Source of the DNA: Micavibrio_A sp964539025
GTDB taxonomy: Bacteria; Pseudomonadota; Alphaproteobacteria; Micavibrionales; Micavibrionaceae
DNA length: 64,000 nt
Reading direction: 5' to 3'
Assembly: GCA_964539025.1 (NCBI GenBank)
Contig: CAZIFA010000001.1
Coordinates: forward strand, 248,001-312,000
Shown: positions 43,578-53,114 of the stretch, in pieces
Layout: every line of letters starts with the position of its first letter
Numbering within the stretch: position 1 is the stretch's first letter
Position numbers and translations under genes: made by a program
The notes under the pieces: model-generated
What the model saw: the letters and a program-made list of their open reading frames with translations, nothing else
Told to the model about the DNA's origin: nothing
The model's database searches: none

Positions 43578-44066
43578 ATGATCGAAATTCGCGAAGCAAA
43601 ACGGGAAGACATTCCCGCTTTCTATGAACTCTATAAAAAAATTGGCAAAAAAGATGACGGATATTTCGAACATGCGTTTGAGGCGGGTGCAATTCCGGTC
43701 ATGGCGTTTGAGGATGGAAAATTCTGCGCCTTTTGTCTGCTCAACTGGACACCGCGTTACAGCCTCTATCGCCGCTTGGGAATACCGGAAATTCAAGATT
43801 TAAACGTCCTTCCTAAATATCGTCGTCGCGGCATCGCAACAAAACTCATCGCGTGGTGCGAAGATGCTGCGCGTGCGAAAAAATGCGAATTGATGGGCAT
43901 GGCTGTCGGTCTGACCAAGGATTACGGCCCCGCGCAGGTCTTATATATCAAGCTTGGGTACATGCCGGACGGCAACGGAATCACGTATGATCGTGAGGGT
44001 GTAAAGCACGGCACGACCTATCCGATGGACGATAATATGTCATTGATGCTGGTGCGTCCGCTATAA
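43578..44066 (+). CDS. GNAT family N-acetyltransferase
   Basis: This is a single GNAT fold of 162 residues: start MIEIREAKREDIPAFYELYK, then IQDLNVLPKYRRRGIATKLI (strand 4 and the acetyl-CoA loop R-R-x-G-I-A) and YGPAQVLYIKLGYMPDG in the C-terminal part. Substrate unknown. The ATG at 43578 aligns with the usual family start; the frame extends further upstream only inside the TrmN-like gene. Confidence 0.85.
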   Translation: MIEIREAKREDIPAFYELYKKIGKKDDGYFEHAFEAGAIPVMAFEDGKFCAFCLLNWTPRYSLYRRLGIPEIQDLNVLPKYRRRGIATKLIAWCEDAARAKKCELMGMAVGLTKDYGPAQVLYIKLGYMPDGNGITYDREGVKHGTTYPMDDNMSLMLVRPL

Positions 44067-44137
44067 CCTTTCTTCGTATATTTTAACTTTTAGAATCGCT
44101 ATGATCTGCCAAACAAAATAGACGGTGGAGACGCGAC

Positions 44138-46807
44138 ATGGCGCAATGGGTTTACAGTTTTTCATCCGGTGGCAAGCCGCCCGCGAATGCAAAAAATCTT
44201 CTAGGCGGAAAAGGTGCGAACCTTGCTGAAATGGTTTCGCTCGGGCTTCCCGTTCCGCCGGGTTTCACCATCACCACCGAAGTCTGCACTTATTATTACG
44301 GGCATCAGCAATCCTATCCAAAAGAATTGAAGGATCAGGTTTTAAAATCCGTGCAGGGAATCGAAAAAGGCGTCGGCGCAAAATTTGGCGATGCCAAAAA
44401 TCCGCTGCTGGTGTCTGTTCGTTCCGGCGCCCGCGTATCCATGCCCGGTATGATGGACACAGTGCTAAATCTCGGTCTTAATGATAAAACAGTGGAGGGG
44501 CTCGCCGCGCGCTCCGGCGATGAACGCTTCGCATGGGATTCCTATCGCCGCTTTATCCAGATGTTCGGCAACGTCGTGCTTGGCCTGGATCATCATGATT
44601 TCGAGGATATTCTTGAACAGCACAAGCGCGATGCTGACGTGCGCGAGGATACAAAAATTACAGCGTCTCGCTGGAAAGATGTCGTGCGCGATTATAAGGC
44701 GATGATTCTGGAGCGCTTGGGACAGGATTTTCCGCAAGATGTGAACGAGCAACTTTGGGGCGCGATCGGTGCCGTGTTCGGCTCGTGGCAATCTTCGCGC
44801 GCCAACACGTACCGCCGCATTCACGATATACCTGATGATTGGGGTACGGCGGTGACGGTTCAAGCGATGGTCTTCGGCAATATGGGCGATGATTGTGCCA
44901 CGGGTGTTGCGTTTACGCGTGATCCTTCGACCGGCGAAAATTATTTCTACGGTGAATATCTGGTGAATGCGCAAGGCGAGGATGTAGTTGCCGGGATCCG
45001 CACGCCGCAATCGCTTACCATCAAGGGTCGTGAGAAGGAAGGGAGTGACTTGTCGAGCATGGAAGAAACCATGCCTTCCGTGTTCAAGCAATTGAACGAT
45101 GTGCGCATAAAGCTCGAAAAACATTATCGCGATATGCAAGATATCGAATTTACCGTGCAGAAAAGCAAGCTCTATATGCTCCAAACCCGCAACGGTAAAC
45201 GCACTGCCGCCGCCGCGCTCAAGATCGCCGTAGACATGGCAAATGAAAAAGTGATTACGGTGGAAGAGGGGCTGCTTCGTATCGAACCACAGGCGCTGGA
45301 CCAACTCCTTCATCCAACGCTTGATCCTATGGCGCACAAACAAATTATCGCCAAGGGCCTTCCAGCTTCGCCCGGCGCAGCCTCCGGCGAAATCGTGTTC
45401 TCCTCGGATCGCGCCGAAGAGTTGGCCAAGGCGGGCAAAAAAGTCATTCTTTGCCGCATTGAAACATCACCCGAAGACATTCACGGCATGCACGCCGCCG
45501 CCGGAATTCTTACCACGCGCGGAGGGATGACTTCTCACGCCGCCGTTGTTGCGCGCGGCATGGGCCGTGCCTGCGTTGCGGGCGCGGGATCCATCTCCAT
45601 CGATTATAAACGCAAAGTCATGATCATCATGGGTACCGATATTCCCGAAGGCGATGTCATCACCATCGATGGCGGCACGGGCGAAGTGATGCTCGGCGCG
45701 GTAGCGACAGTGCAGCCGCAACTTTCGGGCGATTTTGCCACGATCATGGGTTGGGCGGACAAGGCACGGCGCATGGGTGTGCGCGCCAATGCCGAAACAC
45801 CGCTGGATGCGCAAACCGCGCGTAAATTTGGTGCCGAAGGAATCGGTCTTTGTCGTACCGAACACATGTTCTTCGAACCATCGCGCATCCAAAATGTTCG
45901 TGAAATGATCTTTGCTGAAAACGAAGAGGCCCGTCGTGCTGCGCTCGCCGAATTATTACCCGCGCAACGTGGTGATTTCGTCAAACTGTTTCAGATTATG
46001 AAGGGGCTTCCCGTTACCATCCGTTTTCTCGATCCACCGTTGCACGAATTTATGCCGCACGGGGAATCCGAAATCGCACAATTTTCGAAAAGCGCTAATC
46101 TCGATGAAACACTCGTCCGTCGTCGCTTCGCCGAATTGTCCGAAGCTAATCCGATGCTGGGCCATCGCGGCTGCCGTCTCGGCATCACCTATCCGGAAAT
46201 TTACGAGATGCAGGCACAGGCCGTATTCGAGGCCGCGCTCGAATGCGATGTTACGCCCGAAATTATGATCCCACTGGTCGCAACGGGCAAAGAATTATCT
46301 ATCCTCAAGACGCTTGTCGATAAAACCGCGCAAACCGTGTTTGAAAAAGCAAAAAAGAAAATAAACTACAGCGTCGGCACGATGATTGAACTTCCTCGCG
46401 CCGCATTGATGGCGGGTGAAATTGCGGATGATGCCGATTTCTTTAGCTTTGGCACCAACGATCTGACGCAAACCACGCTTGGCCTATCACGCGATGACTC
46501 CGCGCGTTTTATGCCCACCTATCTGGGCAAAGGCATTTTCGAAAAAGACCCGTTTGTGACGATTGATTGTGCTGGTGTAGGGCTTCTGGTTGCCAAAGCC
46601 GTCGTCGATGGCCGCATGGCAAAACCAAAACTGAAACTCGGCATTTGCGGTGAACATGGCGGCGATCCCGCATCCATCGCGTTCTTCGAGCAAGTAGGGC
46701 TGGATTATGTGTCCTGCTCGCCATACCGCGTGCCGATTGCACGCCTTGCGGCGGCGCAGGCGACGCTCCGTGCGACGGCAGACAAAAAATTTAAGAAGGC
46801 CTCATAA
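44138..46807 (+). CDS. ppdK: Pyruvate, phosphate dikinase
   Basis: PPDK interconverts pyruvate and phosphoenolpyruvate using ATP and phosphate, a reversible glycolytic or gluconeogenic step. The N-terminal ATP-grasp domain has GGKGANLAEMVSLGLPVPPG and RSGARVSMPGMMDTVLNLG. The phosphohistidine domain has GGMTSHAAVVARGMGR (catalytic His near residue 465). The TIM barrel contains GIGLCRTEHMF, FSFGTNDLTQTT and the late GICGEHGGDP. Length 889 aa is typical. Its 3' end overlaps the convergent HAD gene by six bases. Confidence 0.97.
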   Translation: MAQWVYSFSSGGKPPANAKNLLGGKGANLAEMVSLGLPVPPGFTITTEVCTYYYGHQQSYPKELKDQVLKSVQGIEKGVGAKFGDAKNPLLVSVRSGARVSMPGMMDTVLNLGLNDKTVEGLAARSGDERFAWDSYRRFIQMFGNVVLGLDHHDFEDILEQHKRDADVREDTKITASRWKDVVRDYKAMILERLGQDFPQDVNEQLWGAIGAVFGSWQSSRANTYRRIHDIPDDWGTAVTVQAMVFGNMGDDCATGVAFTRDPSTGENYFYGEYLVNAQGEDVVAGIRTPQSLTIKGREKEGSDLSSMEETMPSVFKQLNDVRIKLEKHYRDMQDIEFTVQKSKLYMLQTRNGKRTAAAALKIAVDMANEKVITVEEGLLRIEPQALDQLLHPTLDPMAHKQIIAKGLPASPGAASGEIVFSSDRAEELAKAGKKVILCRIETSPEDIHGMHAAAGILTTRGGMTSHAAVVARGMGRACVAGAGSISIDYKRKVMIIMGTDIPEGDVITIDGGTGEVMLGAVATVQPQLSGDFATIMGWADKARRMGVRANAETPLDAQTARKFGAEGIGLCRTEHMFFEPSRIQNVREMIFAENEEARRAALAELLPAQRGDFVKLFQIMKGLPVTIRFLDPPLHEFMPHGESEIAQFSKSANLDETLVRRRFAELSEANPMLGHRGCRLGITYPEIYEMQAQAVFEAALECDVTPEIMIPLVATGKELSILKTLVDKTAQTVFEKAKKKINYSVGTMIELPRAALMAGEIADDADFFSFGTNDLTQTTLGLSRDDSARFMPTYLGKGIFEKDPFVTIDCAGVGLLVAKAVVDGRMAKPKLKLGICGEHGGDPASIAFFEQVGLDYVSCSPYRVPIARLAAAQATLRATADKKFKKAS

Positions 46808-47428
46808 ATAGGATTTTATTGTCTTTAAAAATTTTGCGGGGTCATCATCGCCGATGGCGCGGTGAATGACATTCATGCCGGCCGACTTCGCACTTTGTAC
46901 GCCTTTCGGATCATCCTCAATGGCCAAACAATCTTCTGAATCGACGGGGCGGTTGATGATCTGCCGCATGCGCGTGATGCCAGCCAGATATGGCGCAGGG
47001 TCAGGCTTGCGCCCCTCGTAATCCTCGATGCATAAAATAAATTTAAACCGCCGCGCAAGGTCTTTGCCCTTCAACGCCGACATCACAGATCTTGTTCGCC
47101 CGTTCGATATCACGCACATAGGAACGTTAGCATCATCGAACAGTTTCAGTGCATCGAGTACGCCGCTGCGAATTTCGATCTTATCGATATGCCGGAAATA
47201 CCATGAATCGATTTCATCCAAATACTGCGCCCGCGAGACTTTCAAACCCAGTTCGGCCTTGAGCCAATCCCAATTCTGGCTGCCGTTGTTGGTATAAATA
47301 CGTTCTTTCCACTTCTCCTCAAGCGCAATGCCGTGGGTCTTGAGCGTCTCCAGATGTTTTTTCCAGTGATGTTCATATGTGTTGACCAACGTATTGTCCG
47401 AATCCCAGAAAACATATTTTACAGGCAT
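46802..47428 (-). CDS. HAD-superfamily hydrolase (phosphoglycolate-phosphatase-like)
   Basis: The HAD motifs are in order: motif I DSDNTLVNT (nucleophile Asp9, Asp11), motif II MCVISNGRT, motif III Lys within GRKPDPAPY, and motif IV IEDDPKGVQSA. The cap lies between motifs I and II. A phosphatase for a small phosphorylated metabolite is likely, but the substrate is unknown. The ATG at 47428 is used, since it starts directly before the first strand; it overlaps the end of ygfZ by ten bases, suggesting coupled translation. Confidence 0.85.
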   Translation of the reverse strand: MPVKYVFWDSDNTLVNTYEHHWKKHLETLKTHGIALEEKWKERIYTNNGSQNWDWLKAELGLKVSRAQYLDEIDSWYFRHIDKIEIRSGVLDALKLFDDANVPMCVISNGRTRSVMSALKGKDLARRFKFILCIEDYEGRKPDPAPYLAGITRMRQIINRPVDSEDCLAIEDDPKGVQSAKSAGMNVIHRAIGDDDPAKFLKTIKSYL

Positions 47429-48210
47429 GTCGATTCCCCATCCTTCAACAAAGCGATCCCGATATCGCCGCAACTGGATCGCATCGACCCGCCGTTCGGC
47501 AAATCCGAAAAAGGGACGAGTGCATCGCCGCTAAGCGTCACGGTGTATAAATGGCGTTTGGCGAGTCCGCGATATTTCATCCGTGCGGTCAGCTCTTGTC
47601 CCATATAACAACCCTTGTCCCAATCGATGCCGTTGAGCTTGTCGATATGGCATTCGAGCAGCGTCGAACTTTCAATCTTCATATCGCGACTGCCATCGGG
47701 AATGCAGAGCTCTATGCGCAAGCGGTCCCATGCTTCGAATGGCTGTTCTTCCAAATCCGGTTTGATGAAACTTCTGTATCCGAGTGATGTATGACGAGGG
47801 TCGATCATTTTCCCCTCACCGGGTTTCGCCTGCGGCTCAACCACCCTCTCCCCATTGGGGAGAGGGAAGGGGTGAGGAGGCTGTAAAATTGCATACACTG
47901 GATGATGTTTCTCCACCGACAATTGCACCTTCGCGCGCAATCTGAATTTCAACAGCCGTTCGTATAAATCCTTCGCCCGCTCTCCGCCCTCGCAATCGAG
48001 CAGCAAAAACCCGTCGCCTTCGTGAATAAAAAAATCATGCAGGAATTTCCCCTGCGGCGTAAGAAGGCAGGAATAAAGAATGCGCCCCGGAGCGGCCTTC
48101 ATGATGTCGTTGGAAATCAGCCCCTGAAGGAAGCTCTTACGGTCCTCTCCTTCGATATGGATGAGGCCGCGATTTTTAAGGCTGACATAGAATGGTTTTG
48201 ACATAGGCAT
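47419..48210 (-). CDS. ygfZ: Folate-binding protein YgfZ (GcvT-like)
   Basis: YgfZ uses tetrahydrofolate to help maintain certain iron-sulfur enzymes. The hallmark K-G-C-Y-x-G-Q-E is present in WDKGCYMGQELTARM. The N-terminus HIEGEDRKSFLQGLISND is typical. Residues about 110-133 (PPHPFPLPNGERVVEPQAKP and GEG) come from an in-frame family-2 repeat, placed between the conserved part before it and MIDPRHTSLGYR after it, which is probably a surface loop. Two possible starts (48210, 48204) are two codons apart. Confidence 0.9.
   Translation of the reverse strand: MPMSKPFYVSLKNRGLIHIEGEDRKSFLQGLISNDIMKAAPGRILYSCLLTPQGKFLHDFFIHEGDGFLLLDCEGGERAKDLYERLLKFRLRAKVQLSVEKHHPVYAILQPPHPFPLPNGERVVEPQAKPGEGKMIDPRHTSLGYRSFIKPDLEEQPFEAWDRLRIELCIPDGSRDMKIESSTLLECHIDKLNGIDWDKGCYMGQELTARMKYRGLAKRHLYTVTLSGDALVPFSDLPNGGSMRSSCGDIGIALLKDGESTCL
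47812..47880. repeat. Family-2 palindromic repeat inserted in frame in ygfZ
   Basis: This roughly 70-bp element carries CCCCTCACC, CCCTCTCCCCATTGGGGAGAGG and GGGGTGAGG, the same blocks as the copy at 27521. The reading frame of ygfZ is preserved through it. Confidence 0.85.
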
Positions 48211-48233
48211 AGGATATACGTCTAATACCCCTC

Positions 48234-49238
48234 ATGAAAATACTCTTTATCACCGCAACACGGCTGGGCGATGCGATTTTGAGCACGGGATTGCTCGATC
48301 ACATGCTCAAAACATGGCCGGAAGCCCGCGTCACGGTCGCCTGCGGCCCGTTGCCGGTGAGTATTTTTGAAGGTTTTCCCAATGTCGAACGAGTTATCCC
48401 CTTAAAGAAAAAGCCTCGCTCCGGCCATTGGGTTGATCTGTGGAAGACCGTGATAGGGACGAAATGGGATATTGTGGTTGACCTGCGCAATTCCGCTGTC
48501 TCGCGTCTGATCTTCGCCAAAAAACGTTACGTGTTTGGTGCGCGCAAAGGCGAAGCGCTGCATAAGGTCGAGCAGGCCGCCTATCTGATGCGTCTGGAAG
48601 AAGCGCCCGCGCCAAAGCTGTATTTCACGAACGCGCAGATGGCATTCGCGAAAAATCTTATCCCTGCGGTCGGCCCTGTGATCGCCGTGGGACCAAGCGC
48701 CAACTGGATCGGCAAGACATGGCCTGCGGGCAATTTCATAGAAGTGCTGAACTGGTTGACATCGGATGACGGCCCTATGCCGCGCGCCCGTGTCGCCGTT
48801 TTCGCCGCGCCAGGGGAAGAAGCGCAGGCGCGTCCTGTGCTGGAAGCTATCCCGGAATCCCGCCGCATCGATGTGATTGCAAAAGGAACGCCGGGCGAAG
48901 CCGCCGCCGCGATTTCCTTATGTGATTTTTACATTGGCAACGATTCCGGCCTGATGCATGCCGCCGCTGCTGCGGGAGTTCCGACCCTCGGCCTGTTCGG
49001 CCCTAGCTATCCGCATCTTTATGCGCCGTGGGGTGATCACACAGGTTATGTCTGCACGCCGCAGACCTATGATGAATTGATTGATTTTGAAGGTTATGAT
49101 CCGAAAACATTGGACCGCAGTTTGATGACGGAACTAAAATCCGCCGATGTTATTAACATAATTGAGAATTTTGAACCGTTGCACGCGCGCATGGCAAATT
49201 ACGTCGCGACGACACACAAATTCGGCGAAGGCAAATAA
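48234..49238 (+). CDS. Glycosyltransferase family 9 (heptosyltransferase-like)
   Basis: This is a GT9 enzyme of 334 residues, normally adding heptose to lipopolysaccharide core. The start MKILFITATRLGDAILSTGLL, the middle VIAVGPSANWIGKTWPAGNF and the donor-binding YIGNDSGLMHAAAAAGVPTL followed by GLFGPSYP match the family. It is divergent from ygfZ by 23 bases and convergent with the lipoprotein gene. Confidence 0.9.
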   Translation: MKILFITATRLGDAILSTGLLDHMLKTWPEARVTVACGPLPVSIFEGFPNVERVIPLKKKPRSGHWVDLWKTVIGTKWDIVVDLRNSAVSRLIFAKKRYVFGARKGEALHKVEQAAYLMRLEEAPAPKLYFTNAQMAFAKNLIPAVGPVIAVGPSANWIGKTWPAGNFIEVLNWLTSDDGPMPRARVAVFAAPGEEAQARPVLEAIPESRRIDVIAKGTPGEAAAAISLCDFYIGNDSGLMHAAAAAGVPTLGLFGPSYPHLYAPWGDHTGYVCTPQTYDELIDFEGYDPKTLDRSLMTELKSADVINIIENFEPLHARMANYVATTHKFGEGK

Positions 49239-49241
49239 TCT

Positions 49242-49790
49242 CTAATTATTGATATGGGTTCCGGGCGAACTGGTTTCGTAAGCGTCGGCTTTTTTCTGGG
49301 CCTCGACTTTTTTGCCGTAGTCGGTTTGGTATTTATAACCATACAGCGTTTCCAGATATTCCTTGCGGGATTTGTCGGCCTGCTCATAGGGCAGGTTTTC
49401 AACGCGTTCCCATCCCTTATATCCCATGCAGCCTTCGAAATCCGTGTAGTTGAAATGTTCGGAATATAGGTGTCCATCGCGTTTTGGCGTGTCCCAATCG
49501 GCGAGGCGTCCTTCGGCGGATTCTGCCCTACGCACTTGTCCTTGCTTGGTGTCAGCAGGGATAGCCTCGCGCAGCGGGCCAAGGCGTTCCAACTCGTCAA
49601 TCTCGGTTACGCAATTCGCTATGTCTTGATGCAGCGTTTGTTGTGCCTTGGGGCCGCGCAGATAGAGCGCTGAACTGGCGTTCTTGCGTTGCCAGTATTG
49701 GGCCTCTTCCAGCCTCGCCGGCATATTGCAGGCGGTCAGAGCCAGCGTCGAAAAGGCCAAGAGGAAGGCGATATGTTTTTTCGTGTTCAT
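49242..49790 (-). CDS. Predicted lipoprotein, 182 aa
   Basis: The start MNTKKHIAFLLAFSTLALTAC has a good lipobox (LTAC, Cys21), so the protein should be lipid-anchored. The mature part contains paired cysteines (IANCVTEID and FEGCMGYKGW); CMGYKGW resembles a motif in several small envelope lipoproteins, but I do not know a function. The frame extends upstream to 49823, but the chosen ATG gives the proper signal sequence. Confidence 0.7.
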   Translation of the reverse strand: MNTKKHIAFLLAFSTLALTACNMPARLEEAQYWQRKNASSALYLRGPKAQQTLHQDIANCVTEIDELERLGPLREAIPADTKQGQVRRAESAEGRLADWDTPKRDGHLYSEHFNYTDFEGCMGYKGWERVENLPYEQADKSRKEYLETLYGYKYQTDYGKKVEAQKKADAYETSSPGTHINN

Positions 49791-49856
49791 TCCAATACCC
49801 AAAAGCGAATCTTGTTTGTGCAATTAAACCATATCCAACAAGGCGTTTGAAAGTCC

Positions 49857-51563
49857 TTACGGGGCTTTCATCCACCATGTTTCCAGAACCGTGCCGTACA
49901 GTGGCATATTGGCCGGATGGGCCAGTGGTTTCCAGTACGCCACATAGTCCTGCGGGTTGTAATAAAGCGGGATCATATAGCTTCCCGCCATCAGGGCTTT
50001 GTCCAGCGCGCGGACCTTGCCCACCAATTCTTCCCGCGTTTTTGCCGTGGCGATGGACTTGCTTAACAGATCGATATTTTTATCGCAAATTCCGGCGTAA
50101 TTCCAACGGGAGGGGGAATTCGCGGCCTCACAGCTCCAGTACAGATATTGCTCGGTGCCCGGCGATAGAGTGGACATCCAGTAATACAACGTCATGTCGA
50201 AATTATATTCGTTCAGCCGTCCCAAAAACGCGGCTGAATCCAGAACCCGGACATTGGGTGTGATGCCCATGCGCTTGAGGGAGCGTACGAACGACAGCGC
50301 GATTTTTTCGTTGCCCGGATCGTCCAGCATGATTTCGAACGTAAACGGCTTTCCGGTTTTTTCGTTCACCCGCACACCGTTCTTGATGATCCATCCGGCT
50401 TCTTTCAGGAGAGCATCGGCCTTGAGCATATTACTGCGCTTTTGCTCCGGCGTTTTGTTTTCAATCGGCTGCGGCGTATCGGTCGCGGCCAGATCGGTGT
50501 TGGGGTAATAGCTGTTAATGCGTTTATACAGCCCGTGATACAGATTTTGGTTCACCCATTCGAAATCGAACATCAGGTTCAGCGCCTGCCGTACGCGGAT
50601 ATCGGTAAAGGGTTCTTTGCGCGTATTGAAAATAAATCCGCGAACGCGGTCGGGGCGTCCGTGGCTTAACGGCTCTTTCACCACACGCCCGTCTTTTATT
50701 GCTGGAAAATCGTAACCGGACTTCCACAATCCTGCGTCCCACTCACGGCGCAAATTCAGATCGCCGGATTTGAACGATTCAAACGCCACGGAATCATCGC
50801 GATAATAATCGTAAACCACCCGGTCGAAATTGAAATGGCCGCGGTTGGGCATCAAATCCGCTGCCCAGTAATCTTTCACTTTCTCGTAAATTACCCGGCG
50901 CCCTGGTTCGATAGTTTTGATTTTATAGGCGCCGTTCGATAAAAACGGCGTCAGCGTCGTCTCGTCGAATTTCTTACCCGTCCAATAGGTTTTCGACAAA
51001 ACCGGCATCAACGTCAAAATCATCACCGTTTCGCGATCACGTTCGGGGCCTAACGTAAATTTGATCGTGCTCGCATCCGGCTTTTCAACCTTCGTCACCA
51101 TCTTGTAGATGCGCCGCATATTCGGGCGACCCATTTCCTTCAACGTATTAAACGTGAATTCCACATCATCCGCCGTAATCGGCGATCCATCATGAAACTT
51201 TGCCTTGGGATTCAGGTGAAAAGAAATCCACGATCTATCGGCCGGAACATCCACACTTTGCGCGATCATCGGATACATGGTGAACGGCTCATCCCACACG
51301 CGAACCATCAACCTATCGGTCACAAGATCCATACCCTGTGCCGCCTTGCCCTTGATGTTGTAGGGATTGACGGTATCGAAGCTACCGATGGCCGCTTGTT
51401 TGAGCGTCCCGCCCTTGGGCGCCTTCGGGTTGGCGTAATCCAGATGCGCTGCGTCCGGCCCATATTTGGGGGTTCCGGTCATGGCAAGCCCATAAAGTGT
51501 TTCCGCTTTGGCGCAAACAGGCTGTAAAGTAAGGGCGAGTAGGGTAATCAGCAGGAATTTCAT
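49857..51563 (-). CDS. Periplasmic peptide-binding protein of an ABC importer (YejA-like, SBP family 5)
   Basis: This is a family 5 solute-binding protein of 568 residues. The signal peptide is MKFLLITLLALTLQPVCAKA; then LYGLAMTGTPKYGPDAAHLD and NPKAPKGGTLKQAAIGSFDTV, the YejA N-terminal pattern, and SFHLNPKAKFHDGSPITADD, the family 5 signature. It should deliver peptides to an inner-membrane permease, but no permease or ATPase genes lie next to it, so it is an orphan binding protein here. Its start codon shares a CATG with the divergent macro gene. Confidence 0.9.
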   Translation of the reverse strand: MKFLLITLLALTLQPVCAKAETLYGLAMTGTPKYGPDAAHLDYANPKAPKGGTLKQAAIGSFDTVNPYNIKGKAAQGMDLVTDRLMVRVWDEPFTMYPMIAQSVDVPADRSWISFHLNPKAKFHDGSPITADDVEFTFNTLKEMGRPNMRRIYKMVTKVEKPDASTIKFTLGPERDRETVMILTLMPVLSKTYWTGKKFDETTLTPFLSNGAYKIKTIEPGRRVIYEKVKDYWAADLMPNRGHFNFDRVVYDYYRDDSVAFESFKSGDLNLRREWDAGLWKSGYDFPAIKDGRVVKEPLSHGRPDRVRGFIFNTRKEPFTDIRVRQALNLMFDFEWVNQNLYHGLYKRINSYYPNTDLAATDTPQPIENKTPEQKRSNMLKADALLKEAGWIIKNGVRVNEKTGKPFTFEIMLDDPGNEKIALSFVRSLKRMGITPNVRVLDSAAFLGRLNEYNFDMTLYYWMSTLSPGTEQYLYWSCEAANSPSRWNYAGICDKNIDLLSKSIATAKTREELVGKVRALDKALMAGSYMIPLYYNPQDYVAYWKPLAHPANMPLYGTVLETWWMKAP

Positions 51564-52137
51564 GTTTAAACGATTAGCGCAGAAACTGCGCCCCGGCAAT
51601 CCAGTGTATGTTGACAGGATAAGGATAGAGTATGGCGAAATCCTGTCACAGGGGGATTGCGATTCTATCCTCTTTTTCATGCAGCCTTCCTTGAAATGGG
51701 GTGGGGGACTCAACCGCGCCGTCCTGTCCATGGCGGGTGTGCAACTCGACCATTATATCCTCTCGCATGTGACGACGCCCCAGAGCGGCGAAGTCTATGC
51801 CTTGCCCGCCTTTCATACGCCCTACAAAACCTTATTCATGGCCATACTGGCCGATTGGGACGGTGGTAACGGGTTTGAAGAGCGTGATCTTTTGAATTGT
51901 TATCGTGGCGCTATTGAAAAGGCGGAACAGTTAGGCGTTCGCAGTATCGCGATTCCCGCGCTGGGCCGCGATAAGCGGGATTTTCCGCACATACGCTTTG
52001 CGCGGGTGGCGTTGCAGGGTATTCTGGAACGGCTGGACCCGAGACTCGATTTCGTCAAGATAGTCTGTATCGACCGGACGATGATGACGACTTATCAGGG
52101 CCAGCTTGAAAAATTCAGACGAAAGAACGGTTCATGA
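51562..52137 (+). CDS. Macro-domain-like protein, 191 aa
   Basis: After a short basic start (MFKRLAQKLRPGN) the chain reads VYVDRIRIEYGEILSQGDCD and SILFFMQPSLKWGGGLNRAVL, the strand and the glycine-rich loop of a macro domain, with LGVRSIAIPALGRDKRDFP as the later strand and helix. Macro domains bind ADP-ribose or related ligands; some hydrolyse them. The N-terminal D/N that marks hydrolases is not obvious. AGGA stands seven bases before the ATG. corA follows with a four-base overlap. Confidence 0.7.
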   Translation: MFKRLAQKLRPGNPVYVDRIRIEYGEILSQGDCDSILFFMQPSLKWGGGLNRAVLSMAGVQLDHYILSHVTTPQSGEVYALPAFHTPYKTLFMAILADWDGGNGFEERDLLNCYRGAIEKAEQLGVRSIAIPALGRDKRDFPHIRFARVALQGILERLDPRLDFVKIVCIDRTMMTTYQGQLEKFRRKNGS

Positions 52138-53114
52138 TAAATATATACAAAGTCGAAGACGATCATTTAAAACAACTCGATACACTCCCGGAAATAGATC
52201 TGGCGAACGATGTCGTATGGATAGATATGGTTTCACCGACTGTCGAGGAAGATCGCGCCGCCGAAGCTTTTCTTCAACTCTCCGTTCCAACCAAAGAGGA
52301 TATGGAAGAGATTGAGCTTTCCGCGCGGTTGTATGACGAAGCCGGTGCGGAATACATGACCATGCTGGCGGTCTCACGTGTGCATGTCGATGAACCGTCC
52401 AAATCTCCGGTCACATTTATCTTGCACAAAAACGTGCTTATCACAGTGCGCTACAGTGAATTTCTGTCTTTTTCGCAATATCTCCAGCGTGCCAAAAAGC
52501 GAAATGGGGTGTTGATTGCCTCTGCGCAGGGGCTGATGCTCGATATCATTGAATCTTTTACCAACCGCATTGCGGACTCGCTCGAAGAATTGGGCGGCGA
52601 AATAGACGCCATTTCTTATGATATTTTCCGTTCGAAAAAAATCAGTGCGCAAAAAAAGAATGTGTTGATGCAGATATCGATCCGCAAAATAGGCGCGAAG
52701 GGCGATCTGCTCGGTATGCTTCGTGAATCGCTGACCAGCATATCGCGCCTGACCCTGCATCATAGCGGTCATGTGCCTGAAACAACATCCAAACCGATCC
52801 GCCATAAAATTGCGATGTTAAGCCGCGATGTGGCTTCGCTGAACGATCATGCTGGTTTCTTGTCGAATAAAATGAATTTCTTGCTGGATGCCACGTTGGG
52901 TATGATTAATCTGGAACAGAACCAGATCATCAAAATTTTCTCGATTGCGGCTGTTGCTTTCCTGCCGCCGACTTTGGTGGCGTCCGTCTATGGCATGAAT
53001 TTTCATCACATGCCCGAACTCGACTGGCCGTTCGGATATCCCGTGGCTGTCGGGCTGATGATTATCTCGGCGCTGGTTCCGCTCTATTACTTCAAAAAAC
53101 GCGGCTGGCTCTAG
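52134..53114 (+). CDS. corA: CorA family magnesium transporter
   Basis: CorA is a pentameric Mg2+/Co2+ channel. The long cytosolic domain with coiled helices is followed by two membrane helices, with the signature YGMN at about residue 284-287 (SVYGMNFHHMPELDW) in the loop between them. The C-terminus is YYFKKRGWL, a normal CorA end. Length 326 aa. It overlaps the macro gene by four bases, an unusual partner, and its stop overlaps the convergent kinase gene. Confidence 0.93.
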   Translation: MINIYKVEDDHLKQLDTLPEIDLANDVVWIDMVSPTVEEDRAAEAFLQLSVPTKEDMEEIELSARLYDEAGAEYMTMLAVSRVHVDEPSKSPVTFILHKNVLITVRYSEFLSFSQYLQRAKKRNGVLIASAQGLMLDIIESFTNRIADSLEELGGEIDAISYDIFRSKKISAQKKNVLMQISIRKIGAKGDLLGMLRESLTSISRLTLHHSGHVPETTSKPIRHKIAMLSRDVASLNDHAGFLSNKMNFLLDATLGMINLEQNQIIKIFSIAAVAFLPPTLVASVYGMNFHHMPELDWPFGYPVAVGLMIISALVPLYYFKKRGWL

